Origin: Halanaerobium saccharolyticum
GTDB lineage: Bacteria; Bacillota; Halanaerobiia; Halanaerobiales; Halanaerobiaceae
Assembly: GCF_003259895.1 (NCBI RefSeq)
Contig: NZ_QLME01000006.1
Coordinates: 1-64,000 of the forward strand
Reading direction: 5' to 3'
Length of the DNA: 64,000 nucleotides
Shown here: piece by piece, positions 9,036 through 16,589 of the stretch
How positions within the stretch are numbered: position 1 is the stretch's first letter
How the letters are laid out: every line of letters begins with the position of its first letter
Position numbers and translations under genes: made by a program
Notes under the pieces: generated by a model
What the model was told of the DNA's origin: nothing
The model's input: the letters and a program-made list of their open reading frames with translations, nothing else
Database searches by the model: none

Positions 9036-9081
9036 GTAATTTTATATGCTTATCCCAATTAAAATCAGTTAAATAGATATT

Positions 9082-9100
9082 TGATATCTAATATATCACA
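9082..9100 (-). promoter_or_regulatory. Candidate GntR operator upstream of dctP2
   Basis: Minus-strand TGTGATATATTAGAT matches the three other sites of this locus except for one C-to-T change in the core. It lies about 150 bases before the dctP2 start, upstream of its likely promoter. Confidence 0.45.
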
Positions 9101-9170
9101 AAAAATCAAATAAATAATTTTCTGTCTATTTTCAATATTATAATACATATTCAGAAAATGCAAATTGTAT

Positions 9171-9791
9171 TTATTTAATTTTGCTTTCACTTTTAATATG
9201 AACACTATCCAAATGGCTGTATAAAATTTTATAGGCTTTTTCTTTTTCTTCATCTAAAATAGCATCAATCAAACCTACATGTTCCTGCCTTGATAATTCT
9301 GATCGTTTATTCTTCAGATAACTAAACAGCATGGTAAAGTGGTTTACTAATTTTAAATGGCTCTCAATTAAATAATCATTTTGCGAAGCAAAAACAATCG
9401 CCTTGTGTAGTCTATCATCATGAACCGTAAAATAACCAGGTTCAACATTTTCAAATTTATTTCTTAGTTTTGAAATCTGTTCTTTATCAATTTGGGAAAA
9501 ATAATTTTCGAGACAATAAAGTTCGTGCATTTTTCTTACTTCAAGAATCTCATTTATCTCAGCTTCTGAAAAATTTTTGACAAAAAATCCAACCCGTGGT
9601 TTATTTTCTACCAGATCTTCATTTGCCAGCCGCCGCAGAGCGTCCCGAACGGGCATCAGACTAATACCCTGTTCTTCTGCAATCTCTCTGGTATTTATCT
9701 GTTCGCCCAATTCTATCTCTCTATTTAAAATTTCTTTTTTTATCATAGTATATACCTGATCTGTCAGACTTTTTTTATTTATAACCATCAT
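9171..9791 (-). CDS. GntR family regulator, FadR/FCD type, copy 2
   Basis: Paralogue of the regulator at 4227-4856 with the same MMVINKKSLTDQVYTM start and nearly the same winged-helix domain. The FCD effector domain (about residues 75-200) has clear substitutions. At 206 residues it heads the catabolic cluster, upstream of the TRAP operon. Its promoter region is a near-identical copy of that of the first paralogue and contains the same operator-like palindrome, so cross- and autoregulation are likely. Confidence 0.9.
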   Translation of the reverse strand: MMVINKKSLTDQVYTMIKKEILNREIELGEQINTREIAEEQGISLMPVRDALRRLANEDLVENKPRVGFFVKNFSEAEINEILEVRKMHELYCLENYFSQIDKEQISKLRNKFENVEPGYFTVHDDRLHKAIVFASQNDYLIESHLKLVNHFTMLFSYLKNKRSELSRQEHVGLIDAILDEEKEKAYKILYSHLDSVHIKSESKIK

Positions 9792-9871
9792 AACACTTCC
9801 TAATTTTCTGTGATATATCAGATGCTCTATATTACATATTCAACACCAGAGTAAAAGTTCCTGCAAAAAAT
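9748..9871. repeat. 124-bp duplicated segment, copy B (5' end and promoter of GntR copy 2)
   Basis: Differs at two positions from 4813-4936. The similarity ends at the first base of the stop codon of the GrpB-family gene, so the duplication boundary coincides with the end of that gene. Confidence 0.85.
9809..9824 (+). promoter_or_regulatory. Candidate GntR operator in the promoter of GntR copy 2
   Basis: TGTGATATATCAGATG, in the same position relative to the start codon as in the paralogue's promoter, overlapping a possible -10. Confidence 0.55.
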
Positions 9872-10398
9872 TAATTATTTTTAAGTTTAAGTATTTTTTC
9901 AACAAATTCTGATTTATATAATCTGTATAAATTCCGATTATTCCTATATTTTTGGGCTAAAGTTCTTTTGAGTTCTGCATACTCTAAAGCAGTTTCTGAA
10001 TTATCTTGCAAATAGTTTCTAAAAAAAATGTTATCCTCCCAGTATCTATTTTCATATTCTACTAAATGTAGATGAAAAAGCGTCTCATTGTTTTTTTCTT
10101 TAACTAAAAATGTTCTTCCTTTTCTACCACATTCTCCAAAATTTAAATAATTAAGATCTCCTAAGTTTTGAATATATATATTGACCTGTGAATAATCATC
10201 TAGCGCAAGCATAATATCAATTATTGGTTTAGCAGGTATTGATTTAATTGCAGTACTTCCAATATGCTCTATTTTACAAAAATAATTATTTATCTGATTC
10301 TTGATCCTGTCTTTTTCATTTTCAAAAATAGTTTTCCATTCTTTATTATGAGATTTTAATTTAACCTGTTCATATTTTAATCCTAACATTTTTGTCAT
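9871..10398 (-). CDS. GrpB family protein (UPF0157, nucleotidyltransferase fold)
   Basis: A 175-residue protein with the family's core: the GSTAIKSIPAKPIIDIML strand-loop segment of the nucleotidyltransferase fold and a central NETLFHLHLVEYENRYWEDNIFFRNYL region. Function in bacteria is poorly defined; GrpB-like enzymes are proposed nucleotidyltransferases. An AAGGA is placed nine bases before a second ATG (10389), which may be the real start. It follows uvrC by 24 bases in the same direction and could be cotranscribed with it. Confidence 0.85.
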   Translation of the reverse strand: MTKMLGLKYEQVKLKSHNKEWKTIFENEKDRIKNQINNYFCKIEHIGSTAIKSIPAKPIIDIMLALDDYSQVNIYIQNLGDLNYLNFGECGRKGRTFLVKEKNNETLFHLHLVEYENRYWEDNIFFRNYLQDNSETALEYAELKRTLAQKYRNNRNLYRLYKSEFVEKILKLKNN

Positions 10399-10422
10399 TC
10401 CTTGCTTTTTTAAAATCTATAA

Positions 10423-12273
10423 TTAATATGCCCTCATATTCTCTCTTAAATAATCATAAATCTTGCGGGCTGTTTTACCGCTAACTCCATCAACCTCTTT
10501 TAGCTGCCAGATTTTAGCCTCTCTAATCTTGGCTAATGAGCCAAAGTGCTGCAGCAGAGCGTTTCTTCGGGTTTCACCAACTCCGGGAATTTCATCTAAC
10601 ATTGAATGAGTCAACCGCCGCGACCTCAGCTTGCGGTGGTAGCTAACTGCAAAGCGATGAGCTTCATCTCTAACTCGCTGCAGCAGCTGCAGGGTTGGAG
10701 TATGATGAGGGAGAGCTATCGGCTCACTTTCTCCCGGGCGGAAAATTTCTTCTTCTTTTTTGGCCAGCCCAATAATTGGCAAATCTTCTATTCCTAAAAG
10801 CTCTAAGATCTCATAGGCTGCACTAAGCTGACCTTTCCCACCATCAATCAAAATTAAATCTGGCAGTTCTCTATCTTCACGCAGCAGACGAGCATAACGG
10901 CGCTCAACTACTTCTTTCATACTGGAAAAATCATCCGGTCCCTCTACAGTTTTAATCTTAAAGCGGCGGTAATCCTGTTTGGAAGGCCGTCCATTTTTGA
11001 AAACCACCATTGAAGCAACAGTATCCGTTCCCTGAATATTAGAAATGTCAAATCCTTCAATATGATAAGGGTCATTTTCCATTTCCAGAATTTCTCCCAG
11101 CTTTTCTACAGCACCAGAAGTTCGCTGTTCTTCATATTTGCTGCGGATATCTTCTTTTTTGAGGTTTTGCTCTGCATTACGCTCAGCCATCTCCAGCATT
11201 TTCTTTTTATCTCCCTTTTGTGGATACTGGATACTGACCTTTTTTCCTTTCATATTAGCCAGTCTTTCGGAAAGCAGTTCCTGATAATTAATTTCTGTAT
11301 TTAATAACAGTTCATCTGGAATTCCAGCTGCCTGCTCATAATACTGCTGTAAGAATGAGGCCATTGTTTTTGCTGCACTTTCTGCTTCTGTTCCCTGAAG
11401 AATAAAATATTCCTGTCCGATCAGGCGACCATTTCTTACCAGCAGCAGCTGAGCACAGGCTGTATCTTCCTCTCCCTGGACTAAAGCGACAACATCCTGA
11501 TCAATGTTTTTATCTGTCATTACCTTCTGGCTTTCACTCAATTTTTCAAATGCCTCTAAAGCATCACGAAAACGAGCAGCTTTTTCAAAATTTCTTTCTG
11601 CTGCTGCTTCTTTCATTTTCTCTTCTACCTGTTTTTTTAATTCTACCTGACGTCCAGAAAGAAATAAACAGACCTGGTCAATTAGTTCATGATAATCCTC
11701 TTTGCTGACTGCTCCTATACAGGGGCCCAGGCATTTATCAATATGATAATTCAGGCAGGGGCGATCCTCAGGATCATCTGCCTTCAATTCTTTTTTGCAG
11801 CTTCTAAGTTTAAAAATATCCTTAATTACATCAAGAGTTTTATAAATAGCATCAACATCAGCAAAAGGACCAAAATATTTTGCTCCGTCATTTTTTACAA
11901 TCCTGGTCTTGAAAACTCTTGGAAAATCAACATTTTTTGTAACTTTAATATAGGGATAAGATTTATCATCTTTGAGTCGAATATTAAACTTTGGCTGGTG
12001 CTTTTTTATCAGATTAGCCTCTAAAATATAGGCCTCTACTTCCGTATCGGTCATTATATAATCAAAATCATCAATATATTTTACCAGCATTCTGGTTTTA
12101 TATGTCTGATCATTTTTACGAAAATATGATCTTACCCGGCTGCGGAGAGATTTTGCCTTGCCAACATAAATAATCATTCCAGTTTCATCTTTCATCAGAT
12201 AAACTCCAGGCTGGCGGGGCAACTCCTTCAGCTGAGCTTCAATGTGTTCTTTTCTATTTTCATTGTCTGTCAT
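10423..12273 (-). CDS. uvrC: Excinuclease ABC subunit C
   Basis: Makes the 3' and 5' incisions in nucleotide excision repair after UvrA/UvrB recognise damage. Domains in order: GIY-YIG nuclease (about residues 15-95, GVYLMKDETGMIIYVGKAKSL), a Cys-rich linker (CLNYHIDKCLGPC), the UVR motif that contacts UvrB (about 205-240), an RNase H-like endonuclease (IEGFDISNIQGTDTVASMV...LILIDGGKGQL) and paired helix-hairpin-helix motifs at the C-terminus (IPGVGETRRNALLQHFG). The 616-residue length is typical. It is the most downstream uvr gene of the region, separated from uvrA by two unrelated genes. Confidence 0.97.
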   Translation of the reverse strand: MTDNENRKEHIEAQLKELPRQPGVYLMKDETGMIIYVGKAKSLRSRVRSYFRKNDQTYKTRMLVKYIDDFDYIMTDTEVEAYILEANLIKKHQPKFNIRLKDDKSYPYIKVTKNVDFPRVFKTRIVKNDGAKYFGPFADVDAIYKTLDVIKDIFKLRSCKKELKADDPEDRPCLNYHIDKCLGPCIGAVSKEDYHELIDQVCLFLSGRQVELKKQVEEKMKEAAAERNFEKAARFRDALEAFEKLSESQKVMTDKNIDQDVVALVQGEEDTACAQLLLVRNGRLIGQEYFILQGTEAESAAKTMASFLQQYYEQAAGIPDELLLNTEINYQELLSERLANMKGKKVSIQYPQKGDKKKMLEMAERNAEQNLKKEDIRSKYEEQRTSGAVEKLGEILEMENDPYHIEGFDISNIQGTDTVASMVVFKNGRPSKQDYRRFKIKTVEGPDDFSSMKEVVERRYARLLREDRELPDLILIDGGKGQLSAAYEILELLGIEDLPIIGLAKKEEEIFRPGESEPIALPHHTPTLQLLQRVRDEAHRFAVSYHRKLRSRRLTHSMLDEIPGVGETRRNALLQHFGSLAKIREAKIWQLKEVDGVSGKTARKIYDYLRENMRAY

Positions 12274-12308
12274 TTTCTATCACCTTTTGTTTGTGATTTA
12301 TTTCTTCT

Positions 12309-12344
12309 GTACCAGGTACAAAAAGGCCTTTTTGTACCTGGTAC
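12309..12344. repeat. GTACCAGGTAC palindromic element 1
   Basis: A perfect 36-bp palindrome; each half is GTACCAGGTACAAAAAGG, with AGGCCT at the centre. It is identical over all 36 bases to element 2. It lies between uvrC and the signalling gene. The left flank TTCTTCT is shared with element 3. Confidence 0.95.
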
Positions 12345-12353
12345 CAATAATTT

Positions 12354-15300
12354 TTATAAGCTTTCAATAAATTTATCCACTAACTCCGGATCAAACTGAC
12401 CACCAGCACAACTCTTGAGTTCTGCTTCTGCTTCTTTTTCAGTCATTGCCCTTTTATAAGGACGACCGCTGATCATTACATCATAAGAATCAATAATGGT
12501 CAACATCCTGGAGAGTAATGGTATCTCTTCTCCGGTCAAGTTTTCTGGATAACCGGAGCCATCCCAGCGCTCATGGTGATGTAAGATCTCATGTGAGATA
12601 TGCGCAAAATCTTCGAGATTAGAAGTGATTCTAAAGCCAGTTTCGGTATGTTTTTTTATTATTTCCCATTCTTCTTCATTTAATTTACCTGGTTTATTTA
12701 AAATTTCCTCAGAAACTGCAATTTTACCGATATCATGCATCTGGGTCAGAAGATAGAGCCTATCCTGTTCGGAATTCGATAGACCAACTTTTTCTCCAAA
12801 TCTTTTTGCCATTTTACTCATCCTCTGCACATGTTCTTCAGTTTCTGAACTTTTCTCTTTTAAAGAAGTTAAAAATGCTGAGAGCACACTGCTGCGGGCA
12901 CTTTTTCGACTGGCAATTTTATTTTTATACATTCTATCCTCTGCCTTACTTAAGACAGACATTAAATCCTGATCTGTATCTGTTTTGGAAGCTGTTCCCA
13001 GTGAAATCGAAACTGCGAGCTCTCCCTCTTCCTGCTCTATCTGCTGATTAATTCTTTTAATAATTACTTCACTTTCCTTTACAGTAGTTTGAGGAAGCAG
13101 TACCACAAATTCATCTCCACCCCATCGGGCAATTATATCTTCATCCCGGCAGGAATTATTGATCATCTCAGCTGCACTTTTAATCAGCTGATCTCCGACC
13201 TGATGTCCGTAGGTATCATTGATCAGTTTTAAATTATTTAGATCTCCCATAATTATACTGATTGGCTGCTGGCGAGTAGTGTCCACCCTTTTTATTTCTT
13301 CTTCCAGAAAAGCTCGATTATATAATCCAGTCAGTTTATCATGAAATCCAAGATATTTAATTTTTTCTTCACTTTCTTTACGTTCTGTAATATCCCAACT
13401 AAATCCTTCAATCACAAAGCTTCCATCCTGCTTTTCTTTGCTGACCCGGGCATTCATCTCCAGCCACAAAATATTTTTGTTTTTATCATAGGCCTGATAA
13501 ACAAAATTATTGATCATTCCTTCTTCTTTTATCTGACTGATAAATTGTTGGCGCCGTTCTGGATTGACATATAACTCCTGACCAAGATTATTATAATGCA
13601 TTATAGTTTCCTCAATTGAATCAAACCCCAAAATTTTAGCAAGATGGGGGTTAATCATCTGAACTCTACCATTCGAAGTAGTCTTAAAAATTCCAACCGG
13701 AGAATTCTCAAATAGCTGTCTGTATCTCTTTTCACTTATTTTTAATTTTCTTTCCGACTCCTGCCGTCTCTGCTCATTTATAATCTTTTCAACTCCCAGT
13801 GAAATATCACCGGTCAGTTCCTTTAATAATTCAATTTCCATTTGATCAAAATGATTTTCTTCAGCGGTGCAGAAAGAAAAAACACCCCAGGGTTTACCAA
13901 ATGCTCTGAGAAGAAAAAAGGCTCTTGAGCCACAATGATTTTCCGGCAGAATGTCCAGTTCATTTAAATTTTGACAGCTGTTGATAACTAAACTGTCTTT
14001 TTCCTGATCAATTAATTCTTCTTTGAATTTCAAAACTTGATTTTCCAGCTTTAAATCGTGGCTGTCCCCTTTTTTGATATAGCTGCAGTCATTTTCGATA
14101 GTTGTCAGTATTTTAATTTTTTCATTACTCGAATTAATTTTTCCAATCCAGATATTTTGATATTTTCCATACTCAGAGGTTATCTGTGCTGCCTCTTCTA
14201 AAAGTTTACTGATCGATTTTTCTCTAACAATCAGCTGGTTAACCATACTTAAAGTCCTATAAATTTTATTTAATTTTTTTAACTCAGCTTCTGCTTTTTT
14301 GCGTCGGGTAATATCTACAGCAGTGCTAATCACCAAATTGCGACCATCTTCCCCTATTCCCAGTGGGGCTGTGCTAAATTCCCAAATTCTTTTTTTCCCA
14401 TTTTTAGTTGTGATTTCAAACTCACCAGCTTTGCCTTTCTGACGAGTAAAAGACTCTTTAATATTTTTTTCAACTTCCTCATTCTCTCCCCTATAAGCCT
14501 TTTTTATCCAGCTTTTTATATCAGGTATTTCTTCCTTTTTATAACCACTGATATTTTCCCAGGTATCATTTACAGTTATAACCTCACCATCCTCAGCGTG
14601 AACCATAATCGGAAATGGCGACTCATTGATAGCGGTAGAGAACATTTTTCCTCTCTGTTTAATCTTTTCTCTCATTTTATAATTTTTACTAACATCTCTA
14701 AAAACCATCACAGTTCCGTGAACATTTCCCTCGTCAGTTTTAATGGGAGCAGCACTGTCTGCAATATGATATTCACTGCCATCTCTGGCTATCAATTTTG
14801 TATGATTGGCCAGACCTACAATTTTACCATGTTTTAAGACTTTTTCAACCGGATTTTTCACTTCAAACCCAGTCTTTGAGTTAACAATATTAAAGATTTC
14901 TCTGATATCTCTATTTTTTGCCTCATCTATAGTCCAGCCGGTCAAATCTTCAGCTATACTGTTCAATCTTTTAACCCGACCTTTTTTGTCTGTTACAATT
15001 AGACCATCACCAATAGAATTAAGTGTTATAGAAAGAAAGCGGCGCTGTTCTTTTATTTCTTTTTCCTGTTCTAAATTTTTTAAAATATTGGTGATTTTAG
15101 CTGTAATTGAATTAAGTAAATCAAATTCTTCTTTTAAAAATACTGTTCCCTGGTACTGCACTGGGTGTTGTTCCAAATAAACAACCTCAATTTTTCCTAT
15201 CTCTTTATTATTAATTTTCAGGGGGAGCTGCTGGCTCCATTCTGTTTCTCTAAAATCAGAAGTCTGATATTTATTTCCCTGATAGATAATTCTGGCCTCA

Positions 15301-15779
15301 CAGTCTTCCGGAAACTGGTAAGATGGTGGAATTCCCTGAACAACTTCATTTAATAATTGATCAAGATCAGTCTTTAAATTTTCAGCTGCCTCGGAAATTC
15401 TATAAAGCCCTGTCAGCTCTTTAACTCGTTCGCCGAGTTCAAAATTTAATTTTTTAATACTGGAGGTGCTTTTATAAATATAAAATACTGCGATAATAAC
15501 TACAGATACTTCAATTAAATACTGGTAAAGACCTATATTAAGCTTATATAAATCCTGAAGGGCAAGTACAGAAATCGCAAAAATAGTTGAATAAACTGCA
15601 CCTCTTTTTGCAAAATTCAAGCTGCAGTAGATTACGAATAAAATAACAAGTGGTTCTATGACTTCCAGACTGGCCAGTAAGGCAATCAAAATTATGGCTG
15701 CAGCCATAATAAATGCAGCAGTTTTTGATTGAAATATTTCTTTGATCCTATTAGATATCTCCAATTTATGCACCTCCAT
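12354..15779 (-). CDS. Membrane-bound PAS/GAF sensor with GGDEF and HD-GYP domains
   Basis: Predicted c-di-GMP enzyme of 1141 residues. Order: about four membrane helices (residues 19-105), a GAF-like segment, two PAS domains (about 245-370 and 380-490), a GAF domain (about 510-665), a third PAS (about 675-800), GGDEF (about 805-960) and HD-GYP (about 965-1140). RWGGDEF is intact and RDED, five residues before it, fits the inhibitory I-site. The HD pair (MHDIGK) and HHERWDGSGYP are intact too. Both synthesis and hydrolysis of c-di-GMP are therefore possible. It is inserted between uvrA and uvrC with palindromic elements at both ends. Confidence 0.92.
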   Translation of the reverse strand: MEVHKLEISNRIKEIFQSKTAAFIMAAAIILIALLASLEVIEPLVILFVIYCSLNFAKRGAVYSTIFAISVLALQDLYKLNIGLYQYLIEVSVVIIAVFYIYKSTSSIKKLNFELGERVKELTGLYRISEAAENLKTDLDQLLNEVVQGIPPSYQFPEDCEARIIYQGNKYQTSDFRETEWSQQLPLKINNKEIGKIEVVYLEQHPVQYQGTVFLKEEFDLLNSITAKITNILKNLEQEKEIKEQRRFLSITLNSIGDGLIVTDKKGRVKRLNSIAEDLTGWTIDEAKNRDIREIFNIVNSKTGFEVKNPVEKVLKHGKIVGLANHTKLIARDGSEYHIADSAAPIKTDEGNVHGTVMVFRDVSKNYKMREKIKQRGKMFSTAINESPFPIMVHAEDGEVITVNDTWENISGYKKEEIPDIKSWIKKAYRGENEEVEKNIKESFTRQKGKAGEFEITTKNGKKRIWEFSTAPLGIGEDGRNLVISTAVDITRRKKAEAELKKLNKIYRTLSMVNQLIVREKSISKLLEEAAQITSEYGKYQNIWIGKINSSNEKIKILTTIENDCSYIKKGDSHDLKLENQVLKFKEELIDQEKDSLVINSCQNLNELDILPENHCGSRAFFLLRAFGKPWGVFSFCTAEENHFDQMEIELLKELTGDISLGVEKIINEQRRQESERKLKISEKRYRQLFENSPVGIFKTTSNGRVQMINPHLAKILGFDSIEETIMHYNNLGQELYVNPERRQQFISQIKEEGMINNFVYQAYDKNKNILWLEMNARVSKEKQDGSFVIEGFSWDITERKESEEKIKYLGFHDKLTGLYNRAFLEEEIKRVDTTRQQPISIIMGDLNNLKLINDTYGHQVGDQLIKSAAEMINNSCRDEDIIARWGGDEFVVLLPQTTVKESEVIIKRINQQIEQEEGELAVSISLGTASKTDTDQDLMSVLSKAEDRMYKNKIASRKSARSSVLSAFLTSLKEKSSETEEHVQRMSKMAKRFGEKVGLSNSEQDRLYLLTQMHDIGKIAVSEEILNKPGKLNEEEWEIIKKHTETGFRITSNLEDFAHISHEILHHHERWDGSGYPENLTGEEIPLLSRMLTIIDSYDVMISGRPYKRAMTEKEAEAELKSCAGGQFDPELVDKFIESL

Positions 15780-15811
15780 TTAAAATTATATTTTAATTAT
15801 ATCACTTATAG

Positions 15812-15847
15812 GTACCAGGTACAAAAAGGCCTTTTTGTACCTGGTAC
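15812..15847. repeat. GTACCAGGTAC palindromic element 2 (downstream of the transposase)
   Basis: A perfect 36-bp palindrome identical to element 1. It lies 12 bases beyond the stop codon of the tyrosine transposase gene and 32 bases before the start of the signalling gene. Confidence 0.95.
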
Positions 15848-15859
15848 AAGTAAAATTAA

Positions 15860-16438
15860 TCACAAGTCTATTTCAAGTTTTATTTCTTTATCTAACTCCT
15901 TATTAATTTCATTTGATTCAACAAATTTCTTATATAAATTACAATTATTTTCAAAGAAGTTTAAAATATGATCAGTTTCTACCAACTCACTATCTTTCTG
16001 TTCTAAATAAATCGGATAACTACTCCTATTATATTCATCTGCATTTTCAACAATGGAGGCTTCAACTGGATTTAAATGAATATATCTACTGACACCAATA
16101 TTATAAAAATCATCTTCAATAACCTTTGAATGATATCGCCCCTGGAACACATGCCCCTTTAAATCATATTTATAATTAAAATATCTTGCATAGAATAGAT
16201 TAATCCGATGCATAATTTCCCAGATTGGATCTTTCTCAGTTTTAATTTGTAAGTGAATATGGTTTGTCATCAAACAATAAGTCAGTAATGAATAATTACA
16301 TTCCTCTTTTATTTTCTTTAGTATTTCTAAATAAAAAGTATAGTCCCGATTATCTCTAAATAGGTGACCCTGTCGATTACCCCTACTGACAATATGATAA
16401 ATAGCTCCTGGATACCAGACACGATTTTTTCTTGGCAT
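15860..16438 (-). CDS. REP-associated tyrosine transposase (RAYT, Y1/HUH superfamily)
   Basis: Single-strand DNA transposase-like protein of the TnpA_REP group. It has the HUH metal site (MTNHIHLQI), the GNRQGHLF and GHVFQGRYHSKVI segments and the Y1 helix with the likely nucleophile in SRYIHLNPV. The chosen ATG (16438) has AAGGAG eight bases upstream; an ATG six codons earlier would overlap that site. At 192 residues it appears intact. It is flanked at once by elements 2 and 3, the usual arrangement of a RAYT and its REPs. An inverted repeat upstream (16449-16509) can hide its ribosome-binding site. Confidence 0.9.
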   Translation of the reverse strand: MPRKNRVWYPGAIYHIVSRGNRQGHLFRDNRDYTFYLEILKKIKEECNYSLLTYCLMTNHIHLQIKTEKDPIWEIMHRINLFYARYFNYKYDLKGHVFQGRYHSKVIEDDFYNIGVSRYIHLNPVEASIVENADEYNRSSYPIYLEQKDSELVETDHILNFFENNCNLYKKFVESNEINKELDKEIKLEIDL

Positions 16439-16448
16439 ATTGATATCT

Positions 16449-16509
16449 CCTTCCATTTATTGGATTTAAAGTAATATTATTATACCATTTTTATCCATAT
16501 AATGGAAGG
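16449..16509 (-). promoter_or_regulatory. Inverted repeat that could sequester the RAYT ribosome-binding site
   Basis: On the minus strand, CCTTCCATTATATGG (16509-16495) can pair with CCAATAAATGGAAGG (16463-16449) at 13 of 15 positions. The 3' arm contains the GGAAGG of the Shine-Dalgarno sequence. A transcript that includes both arms would be poorly translated, as is known for IS200 tnpA. Confidence 0.6.
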
Positions 16510-16539
16510 GCTAATTTAAACTTGTGAATTTATTCTTCT

Positions 16540-16575
16540 GTACCAGGTACAAATGGGCCCATTTGTACCTGGTAC
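16540..16575. repeat. GTACCAGGTAC palindromic element 3 (upstream of the transposase)
   Basis: A perfect 36-bp palindrome with the same outer sequence as elements 1 and 2 but a different centre (ATGGGCCCAT); both halves changed together. It lies 14 bases after the uvrA stop codon. Confidence 0.95.
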
Positions 16576-16589
16576 CTAACGTTTTAACT

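Noticed and set aside
9065-9253. 62-residue minus-strand frame downstream of GntR copy 2
   Set aside because: It overlaps the end of the regulator gene in another frame, is AT-rich and Lys/Ile/Asn-biased, and lacks a ribosome site.
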